Shown here: positions 1 to 7,802 of the stretch, in pieces
How positions within the stretch are numbered: the first letter of the stretch is position 1
How the letters are laid out: every line of letters starts with the position of its first letter
NCBI GenBank assembly: GCA_031289625.1
Contig: JAITPB010000065.1
Span: 1-13,820 of the forward strand
Length of the DNA: 13,820 nucleotides
Source: Clostridiales bacterium
GTDB taxonomy: Bacteria > Bacillota > Clostridia > Lachnospirales > WQUN01
Direction: 5' to 3'
Notes under the pieces: model-generated
Told to the model about the DNA's origin: nothing
What the model saw: the letters and a program-made list of their open reading frames with translations, nothing else
Database searches by the model: none
Program-made: the position numbers and the translations under genes

Positions 1-1
1 C

Positions 2-3000
2 GACGCATTGCCGAAGTACGCGATACCCGTACTCATAATGCGTGATCTGGAAATTATTTACGACGCCGGAATTGACGATTGGGCTTCGAATCATTATTTT
101 AAGCCGGGCGGGGATCCGCGGCTGACATTCGATGCGAGTTCCGGAGAACTGAAATATACGCTTGACGGCTTGAATATAAGCCAGTCAGGGTATCCAAGCC
201 TGAAACTTCAACTCGTTTGCGCGTTTCCAAAGAACAAATACGCGGAGGAAGGAGACGTCGACAATACGGCATATTTTCATGCCGCGTATGAGGATGGGGT
301 TCCTATTGAATTAACCGCTTCATCTAAATCATCGCGGCTTGGCGACTATGGTTTTGGGGACTTCAGGGCCCCGTCTCCCGGCGGCGCAGCCCCCTCTGGC
401 ATTTGGCTGGAACTCAGTTCAGACCCAACCGCCCTTTCCGCTAACGCGCTGTCCAATATTGACCTTCCGGCCACGGTTTACCTTAACCCAAAGATTTATT
501 CCACCGTTGACAATTCCGATATTACGCTTGTCTCCGATTTTTTAGAGCTTAAACCTAACGGCAGCCCAGGCGGGCTTACCGACTTCAAACCGCTGGGCGA
601 CGGTGATTATTATATAAAATCATTCGAGGTAAAGCGGTTGATACGTGATCTGGCCCATTCCGCCGAAGTGTGGATCAAAACAGGCGATCCGGAAGGCCGT
701 TCGTGGACCCTTTACGGTTCGCGCGCTATCCCGGCTCAGGATAATTTTGACACCGTATGGATTGAGGAATTGCCGGCAGGGCTTAACGCCACAGCGGTTA
801 AGCTTGTGTATAAGGACGTAAACTGCGAAGCGGCGTCCCGAAGCGAAGGGTGGACCCCTTGGTCGCTTGGCTTAACGTATCAATTGATAAAATCGGCCGA
901 TTACGCCCGCGCCGGAGCCTTGCGTGAGCTTGCCTTTATTGATGTTGTAAAAGGCGGCGCAAGCCTGATCGAGGTTTCCGAGGATTATTACAGCGGGGAC
1001 GACAAGAACGAAATCGACCGTGTTATACAGCGTGATATGGACGTTTACGAGGGCCTACGCCTCAGGGCAAAGATGGATATCGACCTTGGCTCCCGTTTTA
1101 TATCGGCTGTGGCGCCCGATGATGGCAATCAGGAATTTACCTACATTAACAACAATCAGGAATCATATCGGAATGAAGGTTATATTAAAAGCGCCGCGTA
1201 CAGGCTTTGTTTTGGGATCGACGGCATAATGACATTCCCGCTGTCGGGTATAACTATCGCGACGGTTCTGCCGCCCGGTGTTACCATGCGGGGGTTTGGG
1301 CCAAGCCGCGAGGATTTTGATCAAGGCGCCGCGTCGTTCTTTGATATTGAGCCGAAGGGTTTGGACAGGGCGGAAAGAAACCTTCCGCAGTTGAACTATA
1401 CGGCTGAGTTCACAGACAATTACAAGGGCTCCGGGCGGCAGAGGGTCGCGATAAGGGTTCCTTTTGAATACGCCTCCGACCCGCGTTATTACGGATATTT
1501 CGCCAGTAAAGGTTTTGAGTTGGAGTACTATGCCGTTTATGACATAGTCCCCGGGTTTTATGGCGTCGACGATATTATATGCCTGGCATGGGAAACCATT
1601 TTAGAAGGGACCAAACCCGAAGATTTGAACTTTGTAACCGGCAACATCGTCAACGGACGGGAATTGAAAACTCTTACCCGCTTGGATATCGACTCTAACA
1701 GGCCCGACTATGACAACCGCCTGTTCGATCACATGGACTTTTGGGTTCTCCCGCAAGAAGAAAAAACTAGGCTGGGTAATGACACATCGTCAGGCATTTG
1801 GGATGACCTCAATGAAAACGGCACGACGGACGAATTGGCTATTGGCTCCTGGAGCGGATTTTTCCGGGTTCAGAGCATAAACGACGCGCTCGCGACCGGG
1901 GCGCAGACGCTTGTTAAAACCCTCCACACCGGCGGCACATTCGCCGCGGCCTCCGACATCGCCCAAGGCGAGGAATATGAAGCCGCCCTCCGTTATCTCA
2001 ACAAGGACGGCGCGGCCAAAAACGTCTGCTATTATTACGCCATACCCACGCCGGATAACAACGGCAGCCAGTGGGCGCCTATTTTCAAGGGCATGGGTAA
2101 TCTGTCTCATTTGGACAGCCATCACCCGACTGTTTACTATTCTAATGTAAGTCATAAAACCAGCGACAATCTTTCCAAATATACAGATTCCAGCTGGATT
2201 AAAGCCGATTCATGGACATTGGGGCTCGAAGCGGTAAAGGCGGTATGCGTAGCCCTTGACGATACCCCGATAGTCAAGGGCAGTATAACCGACGTTTACT
2301 TGAAACTTCAGGCGCCGGCCGACGCGACAGGTGTTAACGCCGGATTCTTTTCCTATACGCGCGAACGGGCCAACGCCGTCGATTCATATGAGGATTTTTT
2401 TGACGAGAACAACTCGAAGCAGGCGAAAATCACAGTCTCGAAGCCCTATGCGGCGCTTAGCGGGGCGGCTTTCTTCGACCTCGCGCATACGGGCGTCTAC
2501 TACAGCAATAACCTGAATCAGTTCCGCGGCAGCGACGGCAACGAATCTTGGGACGCCGGCTGGATAAACCAAGGGCAGTGGGCTTGGAACCAACCGAACA
2601 GGATACAATTTGAGCTTTATGAATGCGACGAACACGGCGTTGTCCCCGAAGGCGCTGCGCCATACCTAGGCATGACGCAAACTGTAAACAGCTCTGACAA
2701 CCTGAATAACTATCCCGAGTTCAAGATCGAGGCGCCCGGCTGGTATACCGTCAAGGCGGTTATTCCGGATCCATCGGCGTTAAACAGCGGATCACAATGG
2801 ATTGAGTGGTGGCGGCGCCATGCGTTTCCTTACGCGGGATTCTCGCCAAAATCATTCCCGCTGGAAGTGAAATCCGCCGCCGCGCCGTTCAACACAAGCG
2901 ACCGATTGAATCGCTTCAACGCGGCTGGCTGGCTTGCGGAACCGATACATGTCGAGTTCGAAGCCTTCGCCATTGGCAAGGCTATTACCCTCGACCGGCT

Positions 3001-5809
3001 TGACGCGGGCGTCATCCCGCCATTTGAGATACGCGCCGAAGATACGGTATACGACGGGGAAAACTGGTCAAAGGAAATGGAAGCGCATCGCGGCGGTCAA
3101 GCGGAATTCCGTCTCGCGGCGCTCAAAAATCCCGCTGTGCTGCCGAACACGGAAGGTTTTAGCATAATATCCAAGCCATTACACCAAGGCTTGCGGTTTA
3201 ATGCGGTAAATGTGTATAACAAAAACTATGGCGTTGTAAACGCTTCAGGAAACGTACTGATAACGCTGGAATACCAATTACAGAGTGCAGACGGCGTATG
3301 GCGCGAGGTTTTCAGGGATATTCCAGCCGATGACGCATACAAACCGGAATACTGGACGGACTATAACGTAAACCTCTCGGATTTCGTTTCTGATAAAGAT
3401 TTTATGAGCGCCATAAAAATCACCTATCGGCATCTGCCCGTACTGTTTGGTAATGACACAAACAACCCTTGGAACGAGGCCTACGCCTACGCCACCTTCG
3501 ACTTGGCGCGTGACGTGCGGCTTTACGCGGCGGATAAAGACATGAACGGCGGCCTCTATTACTACGCGACTAATGAGGTGACTGTGGAGGCGCTGAACTA
3601 TGCGGCCAACCCGGCTAACCTGAAAACGATACTCGGCGCGCCAGATTCGGCGAAAGCTTTGGCCATGGTCAAGGTTACGCCGCTCGAAGGCTCGAATGAG
3701 CCGAAAATTTTAAAAGCTGGAAGCTCGTTTGACGACATTAATGAAGTGCTGTTCACCATCAGCGAGGTAAAAAATTACGCGGGCGATGAAGCCGCCGCCT
3801 TTGTGATAAAGGACACGCCCGACAGCGGGCTGATATGGAAGAGCCTGAAAACCCCCGCGTTTATAATTGAAGGCTCCAGCGAACCCGCGCCGGACTATTC
3901 AGTACTCTATAACACGGAAAGGGGCGGGCAGTTTACCACGTTAGAGAGCAACGTGCCAGCCGGCGCCGCGAAAATTTTCATCGTGCCCGAAACCGCCGCC
4001 GAAGTGGCGATAGTGTTCGTCTTCGCTCCGGCAAATATGAAGGCGGATGGAGATATCGTATGCGCTATGAAATTCGACGAGGGCAAACTGGAGGAATCTT
4101 ACGGCGGCATCCTTAAAAACGTCGCCGCGCTGTCTTATATAGAAAGCGGCGAAGCCAAAAGCGCCAATGCCGCGGCTGATGTGTACACCCAAACGCCTGC
4201 CTTGCTGAAAGAGGTATTTATCAACCGCGAGCCAGATAACGGCATCGACGACGACGGCGGGTATGTAATACCCGGAGATATACTCACCTACCGAATCACC
4301 GTCGCCAATAATTCTTCAGCGCCTCTGCCTTGGGCTGCCATTGAGGATATAATGCCGAATGACACGGAATTTATTGAAACGGTAAGCGGATTAACGCCGG
4401 ATCAGATTACGGGCGCGGCGGATAAAACGACCGCTTTGCGTTGGATGATAAACGGCCTCGCGGCAAAGAGCGAGACGCGTTTTATCTTTAAAACAAGGGT
4501 TTTACAACCGCCTGTAATCGACCTCAGCCAGCCGCGTGTTGATGAAGTGAAAAACGCCGCGAAGCTGTATAACGACGAACGGTTCGGCTTCAGCCCCACA
4601 AAACCCTTCGCGGAACACACTGTTGTAAACGACATGGTCAGCTTGGTTAATATAAGGCTGGACAACGCCCCGGGCTTTGATGAGATACTGTCTGTGGGCG
4701 ATAAGATAACTTACAAAATTTCAGTGACGAATGTGTGGAACGAGCCGATAAACGATCTTGCCGTGACGGACGTTTTGCCGCCCGGCATAAGATACCGCAA
4801 TGGGGACTTGGTAAATTGCTCAAAAGAAGGGCAGGACGTCCAGGCGGTCTATTCCTGGCGTGACGGCAATGGGACATTAGAATGGAAACTTCCGGATTTA
4901 GGGCCAAACGAGTCCGCCGCCCTTGCGTTTAAAACGACTGTATATAAGGAAGTATTTAACGCAAATCAGTCGGATCTACATGACGAAACGGAGTTTTCTT
5001 CGGTAATTGTCGATAACGGCGCCGTTTTGCACCGCAATGGCGCTTCGGATCCGTACCGTCGTTCAAATTCTGTTTCCAACCGAATCAGCAAACCCACGCC
5101 GAAACCGCCGGTAACAAATACGCCGAAACCCAACCCGGCGGAACCGCCGGCAACAAATACACCGGAACCGAATCCGCTGGAACCGGGAACGCCCGGGGTG
5201 GAGGAGGGCGTCACACCCGGTAATCCAAGTGTACCCGGAGGCGCACTCGTACCGGGCGATTCAGCCATACCGGACGGCGATATAGACGTACCCGGCGGTA
5301 TGTTCCCCCCCAGCAGACCAGAGACGCCCGGGGCTATACCTGAAATATCAGTTGAAACAGACGACCAAATACCGCTTGGCAATCCGGAGTCGAATATTTC
5401 CGCCCCGGCGGAACCGGGGGCGGCGGGCGGCGTCACACCCGGGAATCCAAGTGTACCTGGAGGCGCAGCCGTACCCGAAGGTTCAGCCATATCGGGCACT
5501 ATAGACGTACCAGGCAGCATAGACGTACCCGACGACATGCTACCCCTCGGCAGACCCGAGACGCCTGGGGTTATACCTGAAATATCAGTTGAAACAGACG
5601 ACCAGATACCGCTTGGCAATCCGGAGTTGAATATTTCCGCCGAGCCGGCGCCTGATGCCGAAAGCGATAATCTAAGCAAGGGAAACCCGAATACGGGCGA
5701 TTACGGCATGAATCTGAATGTGAGCCGAATGTCGCTTATCGTTATGAAAGTCGCGTTGTTTATGGCGCTGTTCATGATTTTGCTGCTGAAACGGAAAAAA
5801 AATAACTGA
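2..5809 (+). CDS. Large sortase-anchored surface protein with DUF11 repeats (5' end missing)
   Basis: Probably a cell-wall-anchored adhesin or structural surface protein. The frame is open to the left edge. The TTG at 8 has no visible ribosome site and no signal peptide follows it, so the true start lies upstream. Numbering residues from that TTG, about 1-1400 is unrecognised and rich in aromatic residues, Asp and Asn, as in extracellular beta-rich modules. Stretches near 204-272 and 1065-1142 look weakly alike by eye. Two DUF11-type domains (TIGR01451-like) follow at about 1402-1510 and 1545-1650; both show the pattern GD-x-(I/L)-TY-(R/K)-I-(T/S)-V. A Pro/Gly-rich stalk spans about 1695-1890 and carries a duplicated unit. 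The end has NPNTG at 1893-1897, a hydrophobic segment at about 1908-1927 and the tail KRKKNN, the usual layout of a sortase signal with an N-P-x-T-G variant motif. No sortase gene or catalytic domain was recognised. The ligand is unknown. Confidence is high for wall anchoring and low for any specific function. Confidence 0.9.
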   Translation, partial: DALPKYAIPVLIMRDLEIIYDAGIDDWASNHYFKPGGDPRLTFDASSGELKYTLDGLNISQSGYPSLKLQLVCAFPKNKYAEEGDVDNTAYFHAAYEDGVPIELTASSKSSRLGDYGFGDFRAPSPGGAAPSGIWLELSSDPTALSANALSNIDLPATVYLNPKIYSTVDNSDITLVSDFLELKPNGSPGGLTDFKPLGDGDYYIKSFEVKRLIRDLAHSAEVWIKTGDPEGRSWTLYGSRAIPAQDNFDTVWIEELPAGLNATAVKLVYKDVNCEAASRSEGWTPWSLGLTYQLIKSADYARAGALRELAFIDVVKGGASLIEVSEDYYSGDDKNEIDRVIQRDMDVYEGLRLRAKMDIDLGSRFISAVAPDDGNQEFTYINNNQESYRNEGYIKSAAYRLCFGIDGIMTFPLSGITIATVLPPGVTMRGFGPSREDFDQGAASFFDIEPKGLDRAERNLPQLNYTAEFTDNYKGSGRQRVAIRVPFEYASDPRYYGYFASKGFELEYYAVYDIVPGFYGVDDIICLAWETILEGTKPEDLNFVTGNIVNGRELKTLTRLDIDSNRPDYDNRLFDHMDFWVLPQEEKTRLGNDTSSGIWDDLNENGTTDELAIGSWSGFFRVQSINDALATGAQTLVKTLHTGGTFAAASDIAQGEEYEAALRYLNKDGAAKNVCYYYAIPTPDNNGSQWAPIFKGMGNLSHLDSHHPTVYYSNVSHKTSDNLSKYTDSSWIKADSWTLGLEAVKAVCVALDDTPIVKGSITDVYLKLQAPADATGVNAGFFSYTRERANAVDSYEDFFDENNSKQAKITVSKPYAALSGAAFFDLAHTGVYYSNNLNQFRGSDGNESWDAGWINQGQWAWNQPNRIQFELYECDEHGVVPEGAAPYLGMTQTVNSSDNLNNYPEFKIEAPGWYTVKAVIPDPSALNSGSQWIEWWRRHAFPYAGFSPKSFPLEVKSAAAPFNTSDRLNRFNAAGWLAEPIHVEFEAFAIGKAITLDRLDAGVIPPFEIRAEDTVYDGENWSKEMEAHRGGQAEFRLAALKNPAVLPNTEGFSIISKPLHQGLRFNAVNVYNKNYGVVNASGNVLITLEYQLQSADGVWREVFRDIPADDAYKPEYWTDYNVNLSDFVSDKDFMSAIKITYRHLPVLFGNDTNNPWNEAYAYATFDLARDVRLYAADKDMNGGLYYYATNEVTVEALNYAANPANLKTILGAPDSAKALAMVKVTPLEGSNEPKILKAGSSFDDINEVLFTISEVKNYAGDEAAAFVIKDTPDSGLIWKSLKTPAFIIEGSSEPAPDYSVLYNTERGGQFTTLESNVPAGAAKIFIVPETAAEVAIVFVFAPANMKADGDIVCAMKFDEGKLEESYGGILKNVAALSYIESGEAKSANAAADVYTQTPALLKEVFINREPDNGIDDDGGYVIPGDILTYRITVANNSSAPLPWAAIEDIMPNDTEFIETVSGLTPDQITGAADKTTALRWMINGLAAKSETRFIFKTRVLQPPVIDLSQPRVDEVKNAAKLYNDERFGFSPTKPFAEHTVVNDMVSLVNIRLDNAPGFDEILSVGDKITYKISVTNVWNEPINDLAVTDVLPPGIRYRNGDLVNCSKEGQDVQAVYSWRDGNGTLEWKLPDLGPNESAALAFKTTVYKEVFNANQSDLHDETEFSSVIVDNGAVLHRNGASDPYRRSNSVSNRISKPTPKPPVTNTPKPNPAEPPATNTPEPNPLEPGTPGVEEGVTPGNPSVPGGALVPGDSAIPDGDIDVPGGMFPPSRPETPGAIPEISVETDDQIPLGNPESNISAPAEPGAAGGVTPGNPSVPGGAAVPEGSAISGTIDVPGSIDVPDDMLPLGRPETPGVIPEISVETDDQIPLGNPELNISAEPAPDAESDNLSKGNPNTGDYGMNLNVSRMSLIVMKVALFMALFMILLLKRKKNN
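5207..5641 (+). repeat. Tandem duplication in the Pro/Gly-rich stalk
   Basis: Two direct copies lie in frame inside the surface-protein gene: 5207-5404 (198 bp, 66 residues) and 5429-5641 (213 bp, 71 residues), separated by 24 bp. Each begins GVTPGNPSVPGG and ends near PLGNPE(S/L)NIS. The 3' part, encoding IPEISVETDDQIPLGNPE, is almost unchanged. The middle has diverged: copy 2 has five extra residues from a small internal IDVPGS/IDVPDD duplication. Both length differences are multiples of three, so the frame is kept. Repeat number in such stalks often varies between strains and sets reach from the wall; that is family knowledge, not seen here. Confidence 0.9.
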
Positions 5810-5818
5810 GATCGAATC

Positions 5819-5854
5819 AAAAAACAGCCTCTGGCTATACAGAGGCTGTTTTTT
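5819..5854. terminator. Bidirectional intrinsic terminator between surface gene and sigE
   Basis: A perfect 11-bp stem (AACAGCCTCTG at 5823-5833, CAGAGGCTGTT at 5840-5850) with loop GCTATA is flanked by six A's (5819-5824) and six T's (5849-5854). It starts about 10 bp after the surface-protein stop and lies just downstream of the sigE stop on the other strand, so it can terminate both convergent transcripts. Confidence 0.93.
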
Positions 5855-5861
5855 GTAAATT

Positions 5862-6599
5862 TTAGGCCATGCGGCTCATTTCCCGCCGCAGCCTGCCAAT
5901 GATTTTTTTCTCCAGCCTGGATATGTACGATTGAGATATGCCCAGCAAATCGGCTACTTCCTTTTGTGTCTTTTCTTCTCCGTCCGCCACCAGGCCGAAT
6001 CGCAGTTCCACAATTTTCTTTTCCCTGTTGGTGAGTTTTTCCAACGCCCTGTTCAACAAATCCTTATCCACTTCTTCTTCTATGTCCCGTGAAATGATAT
6101 CCACATCCGTGCCCAAAATGTCCGACAGCAGCAGTTCATTGCCTTCCCAGTCCACGTTGAGCGGCTCATCAATGGAGATTTCAGATTTAGTACGGGTGTT
6201 GCGCCGCAGATACATCAAAATCTCATTTTCGATACAGCGGGAGGCGTAAGTGGCCAGCTTGATTTTTTTGTCCGCGCGGAATGTGTTGATGGCTTTGATG
6301 AGGCCGATGGTGCCGATGGAAATTAGGTCCTCCACATTGACGCCGGTGTTTTCAAATTTGCGCGCGATGTAGACGACCAGCCGTAAATTTCGTTCTATCA
6401 GTATGGATTTAATGCGAGCGTCTTCTTCTGTACCCAGCCGCAGGATCAATTCCGCTTCCTCTTCCGCGTTCAAAGGCGTCGGGAGAATTTCACTGCCTCC
6501 GATGTAATAGATGACCGGATCATCCTCCCGGCCATTTCCGAGCCGGACTTTCGCCATCCATTGCTTGAGCCTGAGCTTCACGATTTTGAAGTAAAACAT
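5862..6599 (-). CDS. sigE: Sporulation sigma factor SigE (pro-sigma-E)
   Basis: RNA polymerase sigma factor that directs early mother-cell transcription in sporulation; made as an inactive, membrane-associated precursor. The 245-residue protein matches the family length (about 239 in Bacillus subtilis). The N-terminus has a basic, hydrophobic pro-sequence of roughly 29 residues ending before YYIGGSE, the conserved segment after the processing site. Region 2 follows (about 65-135), with NLRLVVYIARKFENTG, then the core-binding segment DLISIGTIGLIKAINTF and the -10 recognition helix KLATYASRCIENEILMYLRR. Region 4 is at about 185-240: LTNREKKIVELRFGL and the helix-turn-helix QKEVADLLGISQSYISRLEKK. 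A GGAGG at 6607-6611, seven bases before the ATG, supports the start. It lies 35 bp after spoIIGA on the same strand, so the protease and its substrate are probably co-transcribed. No sigG follows; the next gene is the convergent surface protein. Confidence 0.97.
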   Translation of the reverse strand: MFYFKIVKLRLKQWMAKVRLGNGREDDPVIYYIGGSEILPTPLNAEEEAELILRLGTEEDARIKSILIERNLRLVVYIARKFENTGVNVEDLISIGTIGLIKAINTFRADKKIKLATYASRCIENEILMYLRRNTRTKSEISIDEPLNVDWEGNELLLSDILGTDVDIISRDIEEEVDKDLLNRALEKLTNREKKIVELRFGLVADGEEKTQKEVADLLGISQSYISRLEKKIIGRLRREMSRMA

Positions 6600-6634
6600 T
6601 GTGATTCCTCCATACCTGAAATGCCGCGCCGCGC

Positions 6635-7537
6635 CTACCCCATCAATTCCGGGTTCAGCAGCCCCTGATAAGCGCCGTTTTTGGATAAATGAAAATTGTA
6701 AATGCCGATGATAACGTTTTGCGGCGTGATGACATCTTTTTCCCGCAGAATTTCCACTTTGTCCGGCCGAAACCCGATCAGCACGCCATGCGGGCGTCCG
6801 AGGCTCTCAAAGGGGATCATTCTCATCCGGGTGGAAAACGCGTCGTTTTCCGCGCCGGAGATCAATTTTCGCAAATCGCCTTCCTGATTTTCGTAAAAAA
6901 TAAGCTTGATTGGATCGGGCAGAAAATGTTTCACACTGTTAAACTCCGCCACAATGACCGGCGCCTGGCTTAAAGGCTCCCGCAGCGTGTTGCCCGTGTC
7001 TACCAGGGCGTTGAATTCCACGTTGCGCCCCTCAAAAAATATTTTGACCGCCAGGCACATCTGACGTTTTAAGGCGCGCCTGTCCAGCCACACAGAGGCC
7101 GCCTTAAATAAAAGATAAAACCCGGCGACCGCGCCGGACAAAGTAGCCAAGGAAAAATGCTTGACCGTCGCGTTTGTAATATTCCCGACCAGGTTGGAAA
7201 ATTGCGTGCCGTAAAACAGCGCCATGCCGAGACCGCCGATGAAAAACGCCGAGACATACGCCAGCAGGATAAGCTTGAAAAACGTCTTGGGTTTTCGGAT
7301 TGAAAAGGCGGCGAAAACCCCAATCATCAGGATTGCGACAGTGGAAATCATATGATAAAATATGTGAAATCGCGTCACGAAAACGATCAGGCAGTATAGC
7401 AGCGCCATGATGCCAGCCGCCGCCGCGACCCGCCAAACTTTTGTCTTTTGCCGGGCGATCCGGCCCGCCACCCAGAGAATGATAAAGTCCATCACGAAGT
7501 TAATGAAAAACACCACATCCGCGTACACTTCCAGCAT
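6635..7537 (-). CDS. spoIIGA: Sigma-E processing aspartic protease SpoIIGA
   Basis: Membrane-bound aspartic protease that removes the pro-sequence of SigE after asymmetric septation, in response to the forespore signal SpoIIR in characterised species. The 300-residue length is typical. The N-terminal half (about 1-155) is strongly hydrophobic with about five membrane segments, beginning MLEVYADVVFFINFVMDFI. The C-terminal cytoplasmic half contains ALVDTGNTLREP with the catalytic aspartate at residue 180 in a D-T-G-N motif, close to Asp183 of B. subtilis SpoIIGA. The conserved PFESLG and a GIYNFHLS-like C-terminal segment are also present. AGGAGG at 7545-7550, seven bases upstream, fixes the start. 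It is the first gene of the operon with sigE and is divergent from tex. No frameshift or missing key residue is seen. Confidence 0.96.
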   Translation of the reverse strand: MLEVYADVVFFINFVMDFIILWVAGRIARQKTKVWRVAAAAGIMALLYCLIVFVTRFHIFYHMISTVAILMIGVFAAFSIRKPKTFFKLILLAYVSAFFIGGLGMALFYGTQFSNLVGNITNATVKHFSLATLSGAVAGFYLLFKAASVWLDRRALKRQMCLAVKIFFEGRNVEFNALVDTGNTLREPLSQAPVIVAEFNSVKHFLPDPIKLIFYENQEGDLRKLISGAENDAFSTRMRMIPFESLGRPHGVLIGFRPDKVEILREKDVITPQNVIIGIYNFHLSKNGAYQGLLNPELMG

Positions 7538-7620
7538 GACCGCGCCTCCTCGTGTTTGAGAACTTTATGCCCGCACTTTTCGCTTGCAAAATTTTCTTTG
7601 GTGAAATTCTGGATAATAGA

Positions 7621-7653
7621 ATTATAGCTTTTGGGCGCCGGATATTTTGTAAT
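7621..7653 (-). promoter_or_regulatory. Candidate spoIIGA promoter with long -35/-10 spacing
   Basis: Read on the minus strand, a perfect TATAAT lies at 7626-7621, about 85 bp before the spoIIGA ATG. At the usual 17-bp spacing the -35 is poor (CAAAAT). ATTACA at 7653-7648 gives 21 bp. This recalls the long 22-bp spacing of the Spo0A-activated spoIIG promoter of Bacillus. A one-sided match to the 0A box, TTTGTCCAA, lies further upstream within 7711-7719. The -10 is solid; the Spo0A reading is inference. Confidence 0.45.
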
Positions 7654-7736
7654 ATTCCAGAGCAAGCGCCAAAAATCCATTGACTGTTTTCCCCTTTTCC
7701 CGCCAAAATGTTGGACAAAGGTGAATGAACGCGCGT

Positions 7737-7765
7737 TTGCGTTTGGCTCTGGATCGTAGTATATT
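7737..7765 (+). promoter_or_regulatory. Probable tex promoter
   Basis: TTGCGT (7737-7742), a 17-bp spacer and TATATT (7760-7765) form a sigma-A type promoter. Transcription would start near 7772, giving a leader of about 30 bases to the tex ATG at 7803. This excludes translation from the earlier in-frame ATG at 7725, which lies upstream of the promoter. Confidence 0.6.
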
Positions 7766-7802
7766 GGAAGCTGCGTTTAGATTGATTGTGAAAGGAAGTC
7801 AT

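Noticed and set aside
4966..5679. 237-codon antisense open frame, Gly/Ser/Pro-rich
   Set aside because: It is the complement of the Pro/Gly-rich stalk; the biased GC-rich repeat keeps the opposite strand open. No ribosome site and no recognisable family.
7492..7680. 62-codon minus-strand frame overlapping the spoIIGA start
   Set aside because: It overlaps spoIIGA by 46 bases, contains the candidate spoIIGA -10 box and resembles no known family; probably chance.
7725..7802. Upstream in-frame ATG adding 26 residues to Tex
   Set aside because: It has no convincing ribosome site, lies upstream of the likely -35/-10 pair (7737-7765), and the extra residues do not look like Tex; AAAGGAAG precedes the ATG at 7803.
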